Program-made: the position numbers and the translations under genes | Part shown: in pieces, positions 1 to 4,810 of the stretch | How positions within the stretch are numbered: the stretch's first letter is position 1 | Layout of the letters: each line of letters starts with the position of its first letter | The notes under the pieces: generated by a model | Seen by the model: the letters and a program-made list of their open reading frames with translations, nothing else | Database searches by the model: none | Told to the model about the DNA's origin: nothing | Assembly: GCA_017501125.1 (NCBI GenBank) | Contig: JAFVXN010000139.1 | Location: 1-6,384, forward strand | Reading direction: 5' to 3' | DNA length: 6,384 nucleotides | Source: Clostridia bacterium | Lineage (GTDB): Bacteria > Bacillota > Clostridia > Christensenellales > Borkfalkiaceae

Positions 1-329
1 CAAACCTTGGCGGTATCAAGAAGATGCGTTCTATGCCTGGCGTTATGTTCGTAGTTGACCCCAACAACGAAGACATCGCTATCAAAGAGGCAAGAAAACT
101 CGGCATCAAAGTCGTCGCTATCACGGACACCAACTGTGACCCTGACGTAGTTGACTACGTTATCCCTGGCAACGACGACGCTATCCGCGCAATCAAATTG
201 ATCGCGTCCGTCATCGCCAACGCAGTTATCGAAGCAAACCAAGGCGAAGAAGCAGTGGTTGCTCCCGTAGAAGAGGCACCCGCTACCGATATCGAAGAGG
301 TAGTTGCGGCGGCTGAGGAAAACGCGTAA
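1..329 (+). CDS. rpsB: 30S ribosomal protein S2, C-terminal part (5' end cut by window)
   Basis: S2 is a structural protein of the small ribosomal subunit, located between its head and body. The reading frame is open from position 3 and ends at TAA 327-329, so about 108 C-terminal residues are present and the N-terminal half lies outside the window. Family hallmarks are in order: NLGGIKKM, FVVDPNNEDIAIKEARKLGI, AITDTNCDPDVVDYVIPGND and DDAIRAIKLIASVIANAV. A tail of roughly 30 residues follows, rich in Glu, Ala and Val. Such acidic, low-complexity tails are common in S2 and vary between species. The first ATG in frame (position 24) is internal, not the start. tsf follows 66 bp downstream, the usual rpsB-tsf pair. 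Identification is secure. Confidence 0.97.
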   Translation, partial: NLGGIKKMRSMPGVMFVVDPNNEDIAIKEARKLGIKVVAITDTNCDPDVVDYVIPGNDDAIRAIKLIASVIANAVIEANQGEEAVVAPVEEAPATDIEEVVAAAEENA

Positions 330-340
330 GTTTTCCGCTT

Positions 341-358
341 GGACGCGTACCTGTGTCC
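341..358 (+). other. Intercistronic hairpin between rpsB and tsf
   Basis: GGACGCG (341-347) can pair with TGTGTCC (352-358) around the tetraloop TACC. This gives seven base pairs, two of them G-U. No T-run follows, so it is not an intrinsic terminator. It lies in the 66-bp gap between two genes whose products are needed in different amounts, so a role in mRNA processing or attenuation is possible. That role is inference, and short hairpins also arise by chance. Confidence 0.35.
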
Positions 359-380
359 ATCAAAACACAAAAAATACCCA

Positions 381-386
381 AAGGAG
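381..386 (+). promoter_or_regulatory. Ribosome-binding site that fixes the tsf start
   Basis: AAGGAG lies 9 bases before the ATG at 396. The same frame is open back to an ATG at 339, which would add 19 residues, but that ATG has no Shine-Dalgarno sequence. The protein from 396 starts MAFGALEVKALREKTGAG, where EF-Ts proteins normally begin. Confidence 0.9.
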
Positions 387-395
387 AATACAATT

Positions 396-1298
396 ATGGC
401 ATTTGGTGCATTGGAAGTAAAGGCGCTCCGTGAAAAGACGGGCGCAGGCATTATGGACTGTAAGAAAGCGTTGGCAGATGCTGACGGCGATATGGACAAA
501 GCGGCAGACCTCTTGAGAGAAAGAGGGGTTGCTAAGGCGGACAAGAAAGCGTCCCGTATCGCGGCAGAAGGCGTCGTATCTTGCTACATCGACGGCAAGA
601 AAGGCGTGCTTATCGAAGTCAACTGCGAATCCGACTTCGTCGCAAAGAACCCTCAATTCGTAGAGATCGGCGAAACCGTCTCCAAGACCATCTTGGCAGA
701 CAAACCTGCTGACGTTGACGCGTTGCTCGCTTGCAAAACGGCTGAAGGCAGCGTAGAGGAATATTTGAAATCCAAGATTGCAATCATCGGTGAAAAGATT
801 GCCGTTCGTCGCTATGAGGCGTACGAAACGGAAGGGTTCCTTTCCAGTTATATCCACATGGGTGGTAAACTCGGCGTTATCATCGATATGGCTGGCGAAG
901 AAACGGACGCGGCGAAAGAAGTCGCTCACGAATTGACCCTCCAAATCGCATTCACGAAGCCCGCGTATCTTAGAAAAGAAGACGTGCCCGCAGAAGTAGT
1001 CGAGAAAGAGAAGGAAGTGCTTATCGCACAGATTAAGAACGATCCTAAACTTTCCAACAAGCCCGACGCAATCATCGAAAAGATGGTCGTTGGTAGACTT
1101 GGTAAGTTCTACGTGGAGAACTGTTTGCTCGAGCAAGTCTCCATCAAAGACGACAGCGTGAAAGTGGTCGATATGTTGAAGAAGGCGAACGTCTCCATCA
1201 ACAAATATGCGTTCTTCATCATGGGTGAAGGCATCGAGAAAAAGAGCGAAGACCTCAGCGAAGAGGTTGCGAAACAAGTCGCAGCGGCTCAAAAATAA
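396..1298 (+). CDS. tsf: Translation elongation factor Ts
   Basis: EF-Ts is the cytoplasmic guanine-nucleotide exchange factor of EF-Tu: it releases GDP so that EF-Tu can bind GTP and another aminoacyl-tRNA. The protein has 300 residues, close to the usual 280-300. Residues 1 to about 55 form the N-terminal UBA-like domain with the first family signature, LREKTGAGIMDCKKAL. The second signature, EVNCESDFVAKN, places Asp80 and Phe81 at the positions known in E. coli to contact EF-Tu; the usual Thr before Asp80 is Ser here. HMGGKLGVIIDM near residue 155 marks the core. The start at 396 is supported by AAGGAG at 381-386. The gene follows rpsB by 66 bp and ends with TAA just before a strong terminator, so rpsB-tsf probably forms its own transcript. 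Nothing suggests damage. Confidence 0.98.
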   Translation: MAFGALEVKALREKTGAGIMDCKKALADADGDMDKAADLLRERGVAKADKKASRIAAEGVVSCYIDGKKGVLIEVNCESDFVAKNPQFVEIGETVSKTILADKPADVDALLACKTAEGSVEEYLKSKIAIIGEKIAVRRYEAYETEGFLSSYIHMGGKLGVIIDMAGEETDAAKEVAHELTLQIAFTKPAYLRKEDVPAEVVEKEKEVLIAQIKNDPKLSNKPDAIIEKMVVGRLGKFYVENCLLEQVSIKDDSVKVVDMLKKANVSINKYAFFIMGEGIEKKSEDLSEEVAKQVAAAQK

Positions 1299-1310
1299 TT
1301 GTGAACAAAA

Positions 1311-1339
1311 AGCACCTACCTCTTGGTAGGTGTTTTTTT
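1311..1339 (+). terminator. Intrinsic terminator after tsf
   Basis: CACCTACC (1313-1320) and GGTAGGTG (1325-1332) form a perfect 8-bp stem around the loop TCTT. Seven T residues follow at 1333-1339. An A-rich stretch precedes the stem and could extend the pairing with the T-run. It begins about 12 bases after the tsf stop codon and should end the rpsB-tsf transcript. Confidence 0.93.
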
Positions 1340-1402
1340 ATGCTTTATTATAACCTTCATATCTCTTTGTCCCGCCTTGATTACGTACTATCGGTGCGCG
1401 CT

Positions 1403-1453
1403 CACCCTTCCTCAATCTGCTTGCCTCTAAAAGCAGGCGGTGAGGAAGTGGGG
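1403..1453 (+). repeat. GC-rich imperfect hairpin, possible dispersed intergenic repeat
   Basis: CTTCCTCA (1407-1414) pairs perfectly with TGAGGAAG (1441-1448). Beyond a one-base bulge at 1449, the C-rich 1403-1406 can pair further with the G-rich 1450-1453. Inside the arms, CTGCTT (1417-1422) pairs with AAGCAG (1431-1436) around an 8-base loop. There is no T-run. The block from about 1390 to 1508 is richer in G+C than the surrounding intergenic DNA and has no plausible coding frame. It looks like a structured RNA element or a copy of a palindromic intergenic repeat. Only one copy is visible here, so the repeat reading is inference. Confidence 0.4.
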
Positions 1454-1480
1454 GAACATCTCTTCGTCGCGATATGCGCT

Positions 1481-1517
1481 CGTCCCTCCTTTCGTGGCGG
1501 AAGGGGCGTACTTTTTT
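1481..1517 (+). terminator. Second terminator-like hairpin in the tsf-pyrH gap
   Basis: CGTCCCT (1481-1487) pairs with AGGGGCG (1502-1508), including one G-U pair. After one C-A mismatch the stem continues for two more pairs, leaving an 8-base loop. TAC and then six T residues (1512-1517) follow directly, as in an intrinsic terminator. It lies about 140 bases past the tsf terminator and could catch read-through, or end an unrecognised short transcript from within the gap. Confidence 0.5.
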
Positions 1518-1530
1518 ATGTAAAAAAGTA
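1509..1530 (+). repeat. AT-rich perfect inverted repeat
   Basis: TACTTTTTT (1509-1517) and AAAAAAGTA (1522-1530) are perfect 9-base arms around ATGT. The left arm also serves as the T-run of the preceding terminator-like hairpin. An identical TACTTTTTT recurs at 1571-1579, so the right arm 1522-1530 could pair with either copy. The two folds exclude each other. Function is unknown. Confidence 0.55.
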
Positions 1531-1537
1531 AACGACG

Positions 1538-1583
1538 AGAGAAAAAGGCAAAATTCTTGCAATTTTCACCTACTTTTTTCTCT
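1538..1583 (+). repeat. Long two-part hairpin immediately upstream of the pyrH promoter
   Basis: AGAGAAAAAGG (1538-1548) pairs with CTTTTTTCTCT (1573-1583) over 11 positions, with one G-T pair. Inside, AAAATT (1550-1555) pairs with AATTTT (1561-1566) around CTTGC. The two stems are separated by an unequal internal loop. The dyad overlaps the upstream candidate promoter and ends 7 bases before the downstream -35 region. It could be a protein-binding dyad, an RNA hairpin or the end of a small repeat element. The sequence alone does not decide. Confidence 0.5.
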
Positions 1584-1586
1584 AAT
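1557..1586 (+). promoter_or_regulatory. Candidate upstream promoter for pyrH
   Basis: TTGCAA (1557-1562, four of six matches to TTGACA) and TCTAAT (1581-1586, five of six matches to TATAAT) are separated by 18 bases. The predicted start would lie near 1593. Its elements fall inside the long dyad 1538-1583. It is weaker than the downstream extended -10 promoter. Confidence 0.35.
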
Positions 1587-1590
1587 TGTA

Positions 1591-1619
1591 TAGATTTATT
1601 TTCGGGAATATGGTATAAT
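1591..1619 (+). promoter_or_regulatory. Extended -10 promoter for pyrH and downstream genes
   Basis: TATAAT at 1614-1619 is a perfect -10 hexamer preceded by TGG (1611-1613), giving the extended -10 form TGnTATAAT. At a 17-base spacing, the -35 position holds TAGATT (1591-1596), a poor match, as is usual for extended -10 promoters. Transcription should begin near 1625-1627, leaving a leader of about 45 bases. It lies downstream of the tsf terminator, so the pyrH group can be transcribed independently of rpsB-tsf. Confidence 0.75.
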
Positions 1620-1631
1620 AGAAAAAATGCG

Positions 1632-1654
1632 CGTTTTTCCCAATAGGGAAAACG
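1632..1654 (+). other. Leader hairpin upstream of the pyrH ribosome-binding site
   Basis: TTTTCCC (1635-1641) pairs with GGGAAAA (1646-1652) around AATA. After one bulged T, CG (1632-1633) pairs with CG (1653-1654). It starts only a few bases after the predicted transcription start and ends six bases before GGAGGAG (1660-1666), which stays free. A 5'-stabilising role is plausible but inferred. No T-run follows. Confidence 0.5.
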
Positions 1655-1669
1655 ACGACGGAGGAGAAT

Positions 1670-2377
1670 ATGGAGCCGAAATACAAGAGGGTATTATTAA
1701 AACTGTCCGGTGAGGCGCTTGCTGGCGATCAGCATTTTGGACTGAATCACGAGGTCATCGGCGAGGTCGTTGATCAGATTGTCAAGGTACACGAGATGGG
1801 TGTGCAGGTAGGTTTGGTCATCGGCGGAGGCAACTTCTGGAGGGGCAGACAGGGCACGAATATGGACCGTACGACTGCCGACCATATGGGTATGCTGGCG
1901 ACGGTTATGAACTCGCTCGCTATGATGGACGCTATCGAACAGCGCGGTATTCCCGTCCGCATCCAGACGGCGCTCGATATGATTTCCTTGGCGGAACCTT
2001 TCATCTTGAGAAAGGCGCTGAGACACTTTGAGATGGGAAGGGTGGTGATTTTTGCCTGTGGCACGGGCAATCCTTATTGCTCTACGGATACGGCGGCGGC
2101 ACTTCGTGCCTGTGAAATCGGCGCGGATATGCTCCTTATGGCGAAGAACGTCGACGGCATCTACGATTCCGACCCCAAAACCAACCCCAACGCGAAAAAA
2201 TACGACGAACTGAAATATGCCGACATCATCAATCGCAACCTGAAAGTCATCGACTTTACGGCGGCGACGATGTGTATGGAGAACGACGTACCCACGCTCG
2301 CGTTCGGGCTCAACGAGGAGAACTCGATTGTGCGCGCGGTATGCGGCGACAATTCTATCGGTACGATAATTAGATAA
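1670..2377 (+). CDS. pyrH: UMP kinase (uridylate kinase)
   Basis: UMP kinase transfers phosphate from ATP to UMP, giving UDP on the way to UTP and CTP. The bacterial enzyme belongs to the amino-acid-kinase fold, acts in the cytoplasm as a hexamer and is unlike eukaryotic UMP/CMP kinases. The 235 residues match the usual 235-245. Motifs in order: KLSGEAL (11-17), GGGNFWRG (52-59), DRTTADHMGMLATVMNSLA (66-84) for UMP binding, FACGTGNPYCSTDTAAALRA (128-147), and KNVDGIYDSDP (159-169) for ATP binding. GGAGGAG at 1660-1666 supports the ATG at 1670. The ORF ends in tandem stops TAA TAG. It follows its own extended -10 promoter and precedes frr by 34 bp. CTP derived from its product is the substrate of CdsA in the same cluster. 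No key motif is missing. Confidence 0.98.
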   Translation: MEPKYKRVLLKLSGEALAGDQHFGLNHEVIGEVVDQIVKVHEMGVQVGLVIGGGNFWRGRQGTNMDRTTADHMGMLATVMNSLAMMDAIEQRGIPVRIQTALDMISLAEPFILRKALRHFEMGRVVIFACGTGNPYCSTDTAAALRACEIGADMLLMAKNVDGIYDSDPKTNPNAKKYDELKYADIINRNLKVIDFTAATMCMENDVPTLAFGLNEENSIVRAVCGDNSIGTIIR

Positions 2378-2411
2378 TAGGGCAACGCCCGACGAAAAAG
2401 GAGAGAAGAAA

Positions 2412-2984
2412 ATGATTGAAAACGAAAAGATTGAAGAGATGATGTTAGAACTCGACGACCGTTGCGAAAAGACGATGGGCGCGCTCGAAAATGAATATAT
2501 GGGTATCCGTGCAGGCCGTGCGAACCCTCACATTTTGGATCGCATCGAAGTAGAGGCGTACGGCGGGATGAGTAAATTGATTGAACTTGGCAACGTATCT
2601 GCGCTCGACGCACGTTGTCTGCAGATTAATCTTTGGGATAAGTCTTTGCTGAAAGCGGTGGAAAAGGCGATTTTGCAATCGAATATCGGCATTACGCCCA
2701 CCAACGACGGCAACGTAATCCGTCTCGTCTTCCCCGTTATGACGGAGGAGAGAAGAAGAGAACTCGTCAAACAAATCAAGAAAATCGGGGAAGATTCTAA
2801 GGTCGCGGTGCGCAACATCCGTCGCGATAGCATGGACGTCATCAAGAAGATGAAGACGGCGAAGGAACTCTCCGAAGACGAAGCGGCTAGTTGCGAAGCG
2901 GACGTTGAAAAGGAAATTTCTTCCGTTATGGGCAAATTGGAAAATATTATTGCTGCGAAAGAAAAGGAAGTGATGTCTATTTAA
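2412..2984 (+). CDS. frr: Ribosome recycling factor
   Basis: RRF works with EF-G to split the post-termination ribosome so that its subunits can be reused. The 190 residues fit the usual 185. The protein shows the family's two parts: a long three-helix bundle (about residues 1-30 and 107-190) and an inserted beta domain (about 31-105). Motifs are IRAGRANPHILDRI (32-45), WDKSLLKAVEKAI (75-87), NIGITPTNDGNVIRL (91-105), TEERRRELVKQIK (111-123) and VRNIRRDS (133-140); Arg137 corresponds to the functionally important Arg132 of E. coli. The usual PWD before the central helix is LWD here, a mild change. AAGGAG at 2398-2403 supports the start. A small GGGC/GCCC hairpin (2380-2390) sits in the 34-bp gap after pyrH. 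uppS begins two bases after the stop, indicating cotranscription. Confidence 0.97.
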   Translation: MIENEKIEEMMLELDDRCEKTMGALENEYMGIRAGRANPHILDRIEVEAYGGMSKLIELGNVSALDARCLQINLWDKSLLKAVEKAILQSNIGITPTNDGNVIRLVFPVMTEERRRELVKQIKKIGEDSKVAVRNIRRDSMDVIKKMKTAKELSEDEAASCEADVEKEISSVMGKLENIIAAKEKEVMSI

Positions 2985-2986
2985 GT

Positions 2987-3718
2987 ATGGGAAAGAATAA
3001 GATAGAAGGGGCTTTGCCCCGTCATATCGGGCTGATTATGGACGGCAACGGTCGCTGGGCAAAAAAGCGGCTATTGCCCCGTTCGGCAGGGCACGCACAC
3101 GGCATGGACCGTATGGAGGGACTGCTCGAATGCGCCTTTGACATGGGCGTATCCTACGTCACGGTGTACGCTTTATCGACGGAAAATCTCAATCGGCCAC
3201 AGGCGGAACTTGACGGCTTGTACGATCTAATCCGCAAACATTTTATCCGTGCTATGTGCAAAATTTGTCAAAAGGGGGTACGTCTTCGCGTCATAGGGGA
3301 CGTAAGTCTTTTGCCCGACGACGTGCAGAAGATTTTGCGCGCGGCGGAAGAAGAAACGAAGGGCTACGAAGGAAAGGGGCTCAACGTCGCGCTTTGCTAC
3401 GGCGCGCGTGCGGAAATTGTCCGCGCGGCGAATATTGCCGTAGAAAACGGGGAAAAATTAACGGAAGAAAGTCTGTCTTCTGCGCTTTATACGGGCGACG
3501 TGCCCGACCCCGATCTCATCATCCGCACGGGCGGAGAAATGCGGTTATCCAACTTTCTTTTGTATCAAGCGGCGTATGCAGAATTATACTTTTCCGAAAA
3601 GATGTTCCCCGATTTTTCCGACGCCGATCTAAAGGCGGCGGTAGCGGAATTTGCCGGTAGGACCAGACGCTTTGGAAAAACGGACGAACAGTGTAAAGAG
3701 GACAACGTGCAGGAATAA
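2987..3718 (+). CDS. uppS: Isoprenyl transferase, probably undecaprenyl diphosphate synthase (cis-prenyltransferase)
   Basis: UppS adds isopentenyl diphosphate units in cis to farnesyl diphosphate, giving the C55 lipid that, once dephosphorylated, carries peptidoglycan and polysaccharide precursors across the membrane. At 243 residues it is close to the usual 240-260. Motifs: HIGLIMDGNGRWAKKR (13-28) with Asp19 for Mg-diphosphate binding, AGHAHGM (34-40), YALSTENLNRP (61-71), and RTGGEMRLSNF (180-190) followed by YAELYF (197-202), with Arg180, Arg186 and Glu199 at the diphosphate/Mg positions. The NYGGR motif reads CYGAR (137-141), an unusual but probably tolerated change. No close Shine-Dalgarno sequence is present: the nearest, AAGGAAG (2964-2970), is 16 bases from the ATG and inside frr. 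With a 2-base gap after the frr stop, translation probably depends on coupling. Product chain length cannot be read from sequence, so medium-chain specificity is possible. Confidence 0.95.
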   Translation: MGKNKIEGALPRHIGLIMDGNGRWAKKRLLPRSAGHAHGMDRMEGLLECAFDMGVSYVTVYALSTENLNRPQAELDGLYDLIRKHFIRAMCKICQKGVRLRVIGDVSLLPDDVQKILRAAEEETKGYEGKGLNVALCYGARAEIVRAANIAVENGEKLTEESLSSALYTGDVPDPDLIIRTGGEMRLSNFLLYQAAYAELYFSEKMFPDFSDADLKAAVAEFAGRTRRFGKTDEQCKEDNVQE

Positions 3719-3744
3719 TCCCCTGCGAAAGAAGGTGCATTAAG

Positions 3745-4731
3745 ATGAAAAAACGCGTTATATCAGGCTTGATATATTTGTTTATATTGGTGGCGATGTT
3801 CGCGTCGAAGATAGTCGTCAATATATATACGAAGAACATAGGCGACTTGATTTTTGACACGTTGATTTGGTTTTTTGCCATCGTCGGCACGTACGAAATT
3901 ACGCGTGCGTTCGGCGATAGTATGACGAAGGCGCAACGGGTGCTTACTTTCATTTTTGCAATCGGCGTGATCCCTGCGTGCGGCTTGGCGGAGTATTTCT
4001 TCGGCTACGGCTTGCACGTCACTTGCGTGTGTTTCTTTGCACACTGTATCACCTTGTTGTCCTTGCTCGTATTCCGTCACGACGAAACGACGCTGGAAAA
4101 TATCGGCTCCTCTTTGCTCGCGTCGGTGTATCCTTCCTTGCTGCTTTGCTTGCTCGTGCTTGCCAACCACATCGGCGAGCCGCCTATCTTGGACGGATTC
4201 GATAAGGTTATCGGCGGGACCGAACAGGCGGTCTTTAACTCCGACCTTGCGATTTTGTTTATCTTTACCATTTCTCCCTTGTCGGACGTCTTTGCCTTTT
4301 TCTTCGGCATCACCTTAAAAAAGGTGTTCCCTCAAAAGTTGGCGCCCACCCTCTCTCCCAACAAGACGGTGATAGGATTTATCGGCGGGTTGATTGGCGG
4401 TGCGATAAGCGGCGTAGCGGTATACTTCGTATATACGATGGTCTTAAGTCTTATCGGTCGTGCGGAAGTAGGTTGGATGTTCGAGAACGTGGGGCTTTGG
4501 TTGCTCGTCTACGTTGCAATCGGCTTGTTGGCGGCGCTCGCTACCAGTTTTGGCGACTTGGTAGAGAGTTGTATCAAGCGTAAAAAAGGGCTCAAAGATA
4601 TGGGCAACATTATGCCTGGGCACGGTGGGGTGCTCGATAGAATCGACGGTACGATTTTCGCGACGGTTGCCGTCTACGTTTGCTTTGCGTTCATCAACCT
4701 GATTTTGTGGTTCGTGGCACTGCCTCATTAA
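3745..4731 (+). CDS. cdsA: Phosphatidate cytidylyltransferase (CDP-diglyceride synthase)
   Basis: CdsA is an integral membrane enzyme that joins CTP and phosphatidic acid into CDP-diacylglycerol, the branch point for most bacterial phospholipids. Hydrophobic segments run along the whole protein, with clear ones near residues 4-26, 38-50, 65-88, 92-110, 122-141, 168-190, 208-236, 248-268 and 302-325. The C-terminal signature is nearly complete at 275-301: S-x-I-K-R, K284-D285, P291-G-H-G-G and D298-R-I-D301. Upstream are SPLSDVFAFFFG (177-188) and LAPTLSPNKT (199-208). The residue after SPNKTV is Ile, where Glu or Gln is usual. At 328 residues it is longer than typical (about 265-285); extra polar residues at about 143-166, before the segment leading to Asp181, account for part of this. 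GAAGGTG before ATG 3745 supports the start. uppS ends 26 bp upstream and a terminator follows. Confidence 0.95.
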   Translation: MKKRVISGLIYLFILVAMFASKIVVNIYTKNIGDLIFDTLIWFFAIVGTYEITRAFGDSMTKAQRVLTFIFAIGVIPACGLAEYFFGYGLHVTCVCFFAHCITLLSLLVFRHDETTLENIGSSLLASVYPSLLLCLLVLANHIGEPPILDGFDKVIGGTEQAVFNSDLAILFIFTISPLSDVFAFFFGITLKKVFPQKLAPTLSPNKTVIGFIGGLIGGAISGVAVYFVYTMVLSLIGRAEVGWMFENVGLWLLVYVAIGLLAALATSFGDLVESCIKRKKGLKDMGNIMPGHGGVLDRIDGTIFATVAVYVCFAFINLILWFVALPH

Positions 4732-4742
4732 TTTTACGAAAG

Positions 4743-4781
4743 AAATACCTATCCGCGCGCTTAGGCGGACGGGTATTTTTT
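4743..4781 (+). terminator. Strong intrinsic terminator between cdsA and dxr
   Basis: AAATACC (4743-4749) with T4750 pairs with GGGTATTT (4771-4778), including one T-G pair. After one A-C mismatch, TCCGC (4752-4756) pairs with GCGGA (4765-4769), leaving an 8-base loop. The T-run is 4776-4781, so its first bases also belong to the stem. It begins 11 bases after the cdsA stop. Only 29 bases separate it from the dxr start, and I see no convincing promoter there. It may end most transcripts after cdsA, or reduce dxr-rseP expression by partial read-through. Confidence 0.88.
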
Positions 4782-4810
4782 CTCCCGATAGAAAAAACGA
4801 AGGAAAAAAT

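Noticed and set aside
339..395. 19-residue N-terminal extension of EF-Ts
   Set aside because: No ribosome-binding site at 339, while AAGGAG stands before ATG 396, where the family normally begins.
360..1292. Very long - strand frame opposite tsf (310 residues)
   Set aside because: A shadow of the strongly biased codon use of tsf; the + strand frame is unmistakable EF-Ts and the antisense product has no recognisable motif.
1301..1531. 76-residue + strand frame in the tsf-pyrH gap
   Set aside because: It starts with GTG inside the tsf terminator region, has no ribosome-binding site, runs through two terminator-like hairpins and resembles no protein I know; better explained as open sequence in a structured spacer.
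1338..1562. 74-residue - strand frame in the same gap
   Set aside because: No start signals, basic low-complexity product, and it lies across the same inverted repeats.
1340..1669. Known riboswitch, T-box or 6S RNA in the tsf-pyrH gap
   Set aside because: I could not match conserved cores of any known class; most of the structure lies upstream of the best promoter.
2380..2390. GGGC-AAC-GCCC hairpin between pyrH and frr as a terminator
   Set aside because: Only four base pairs with a 3-base loop and no T-run; too weak to call.
3256..3660. + strand frame inside uppS (134 residues)
   Set aside because: Arg-rich out-of-frame reading of uppS, typical of a shadow.
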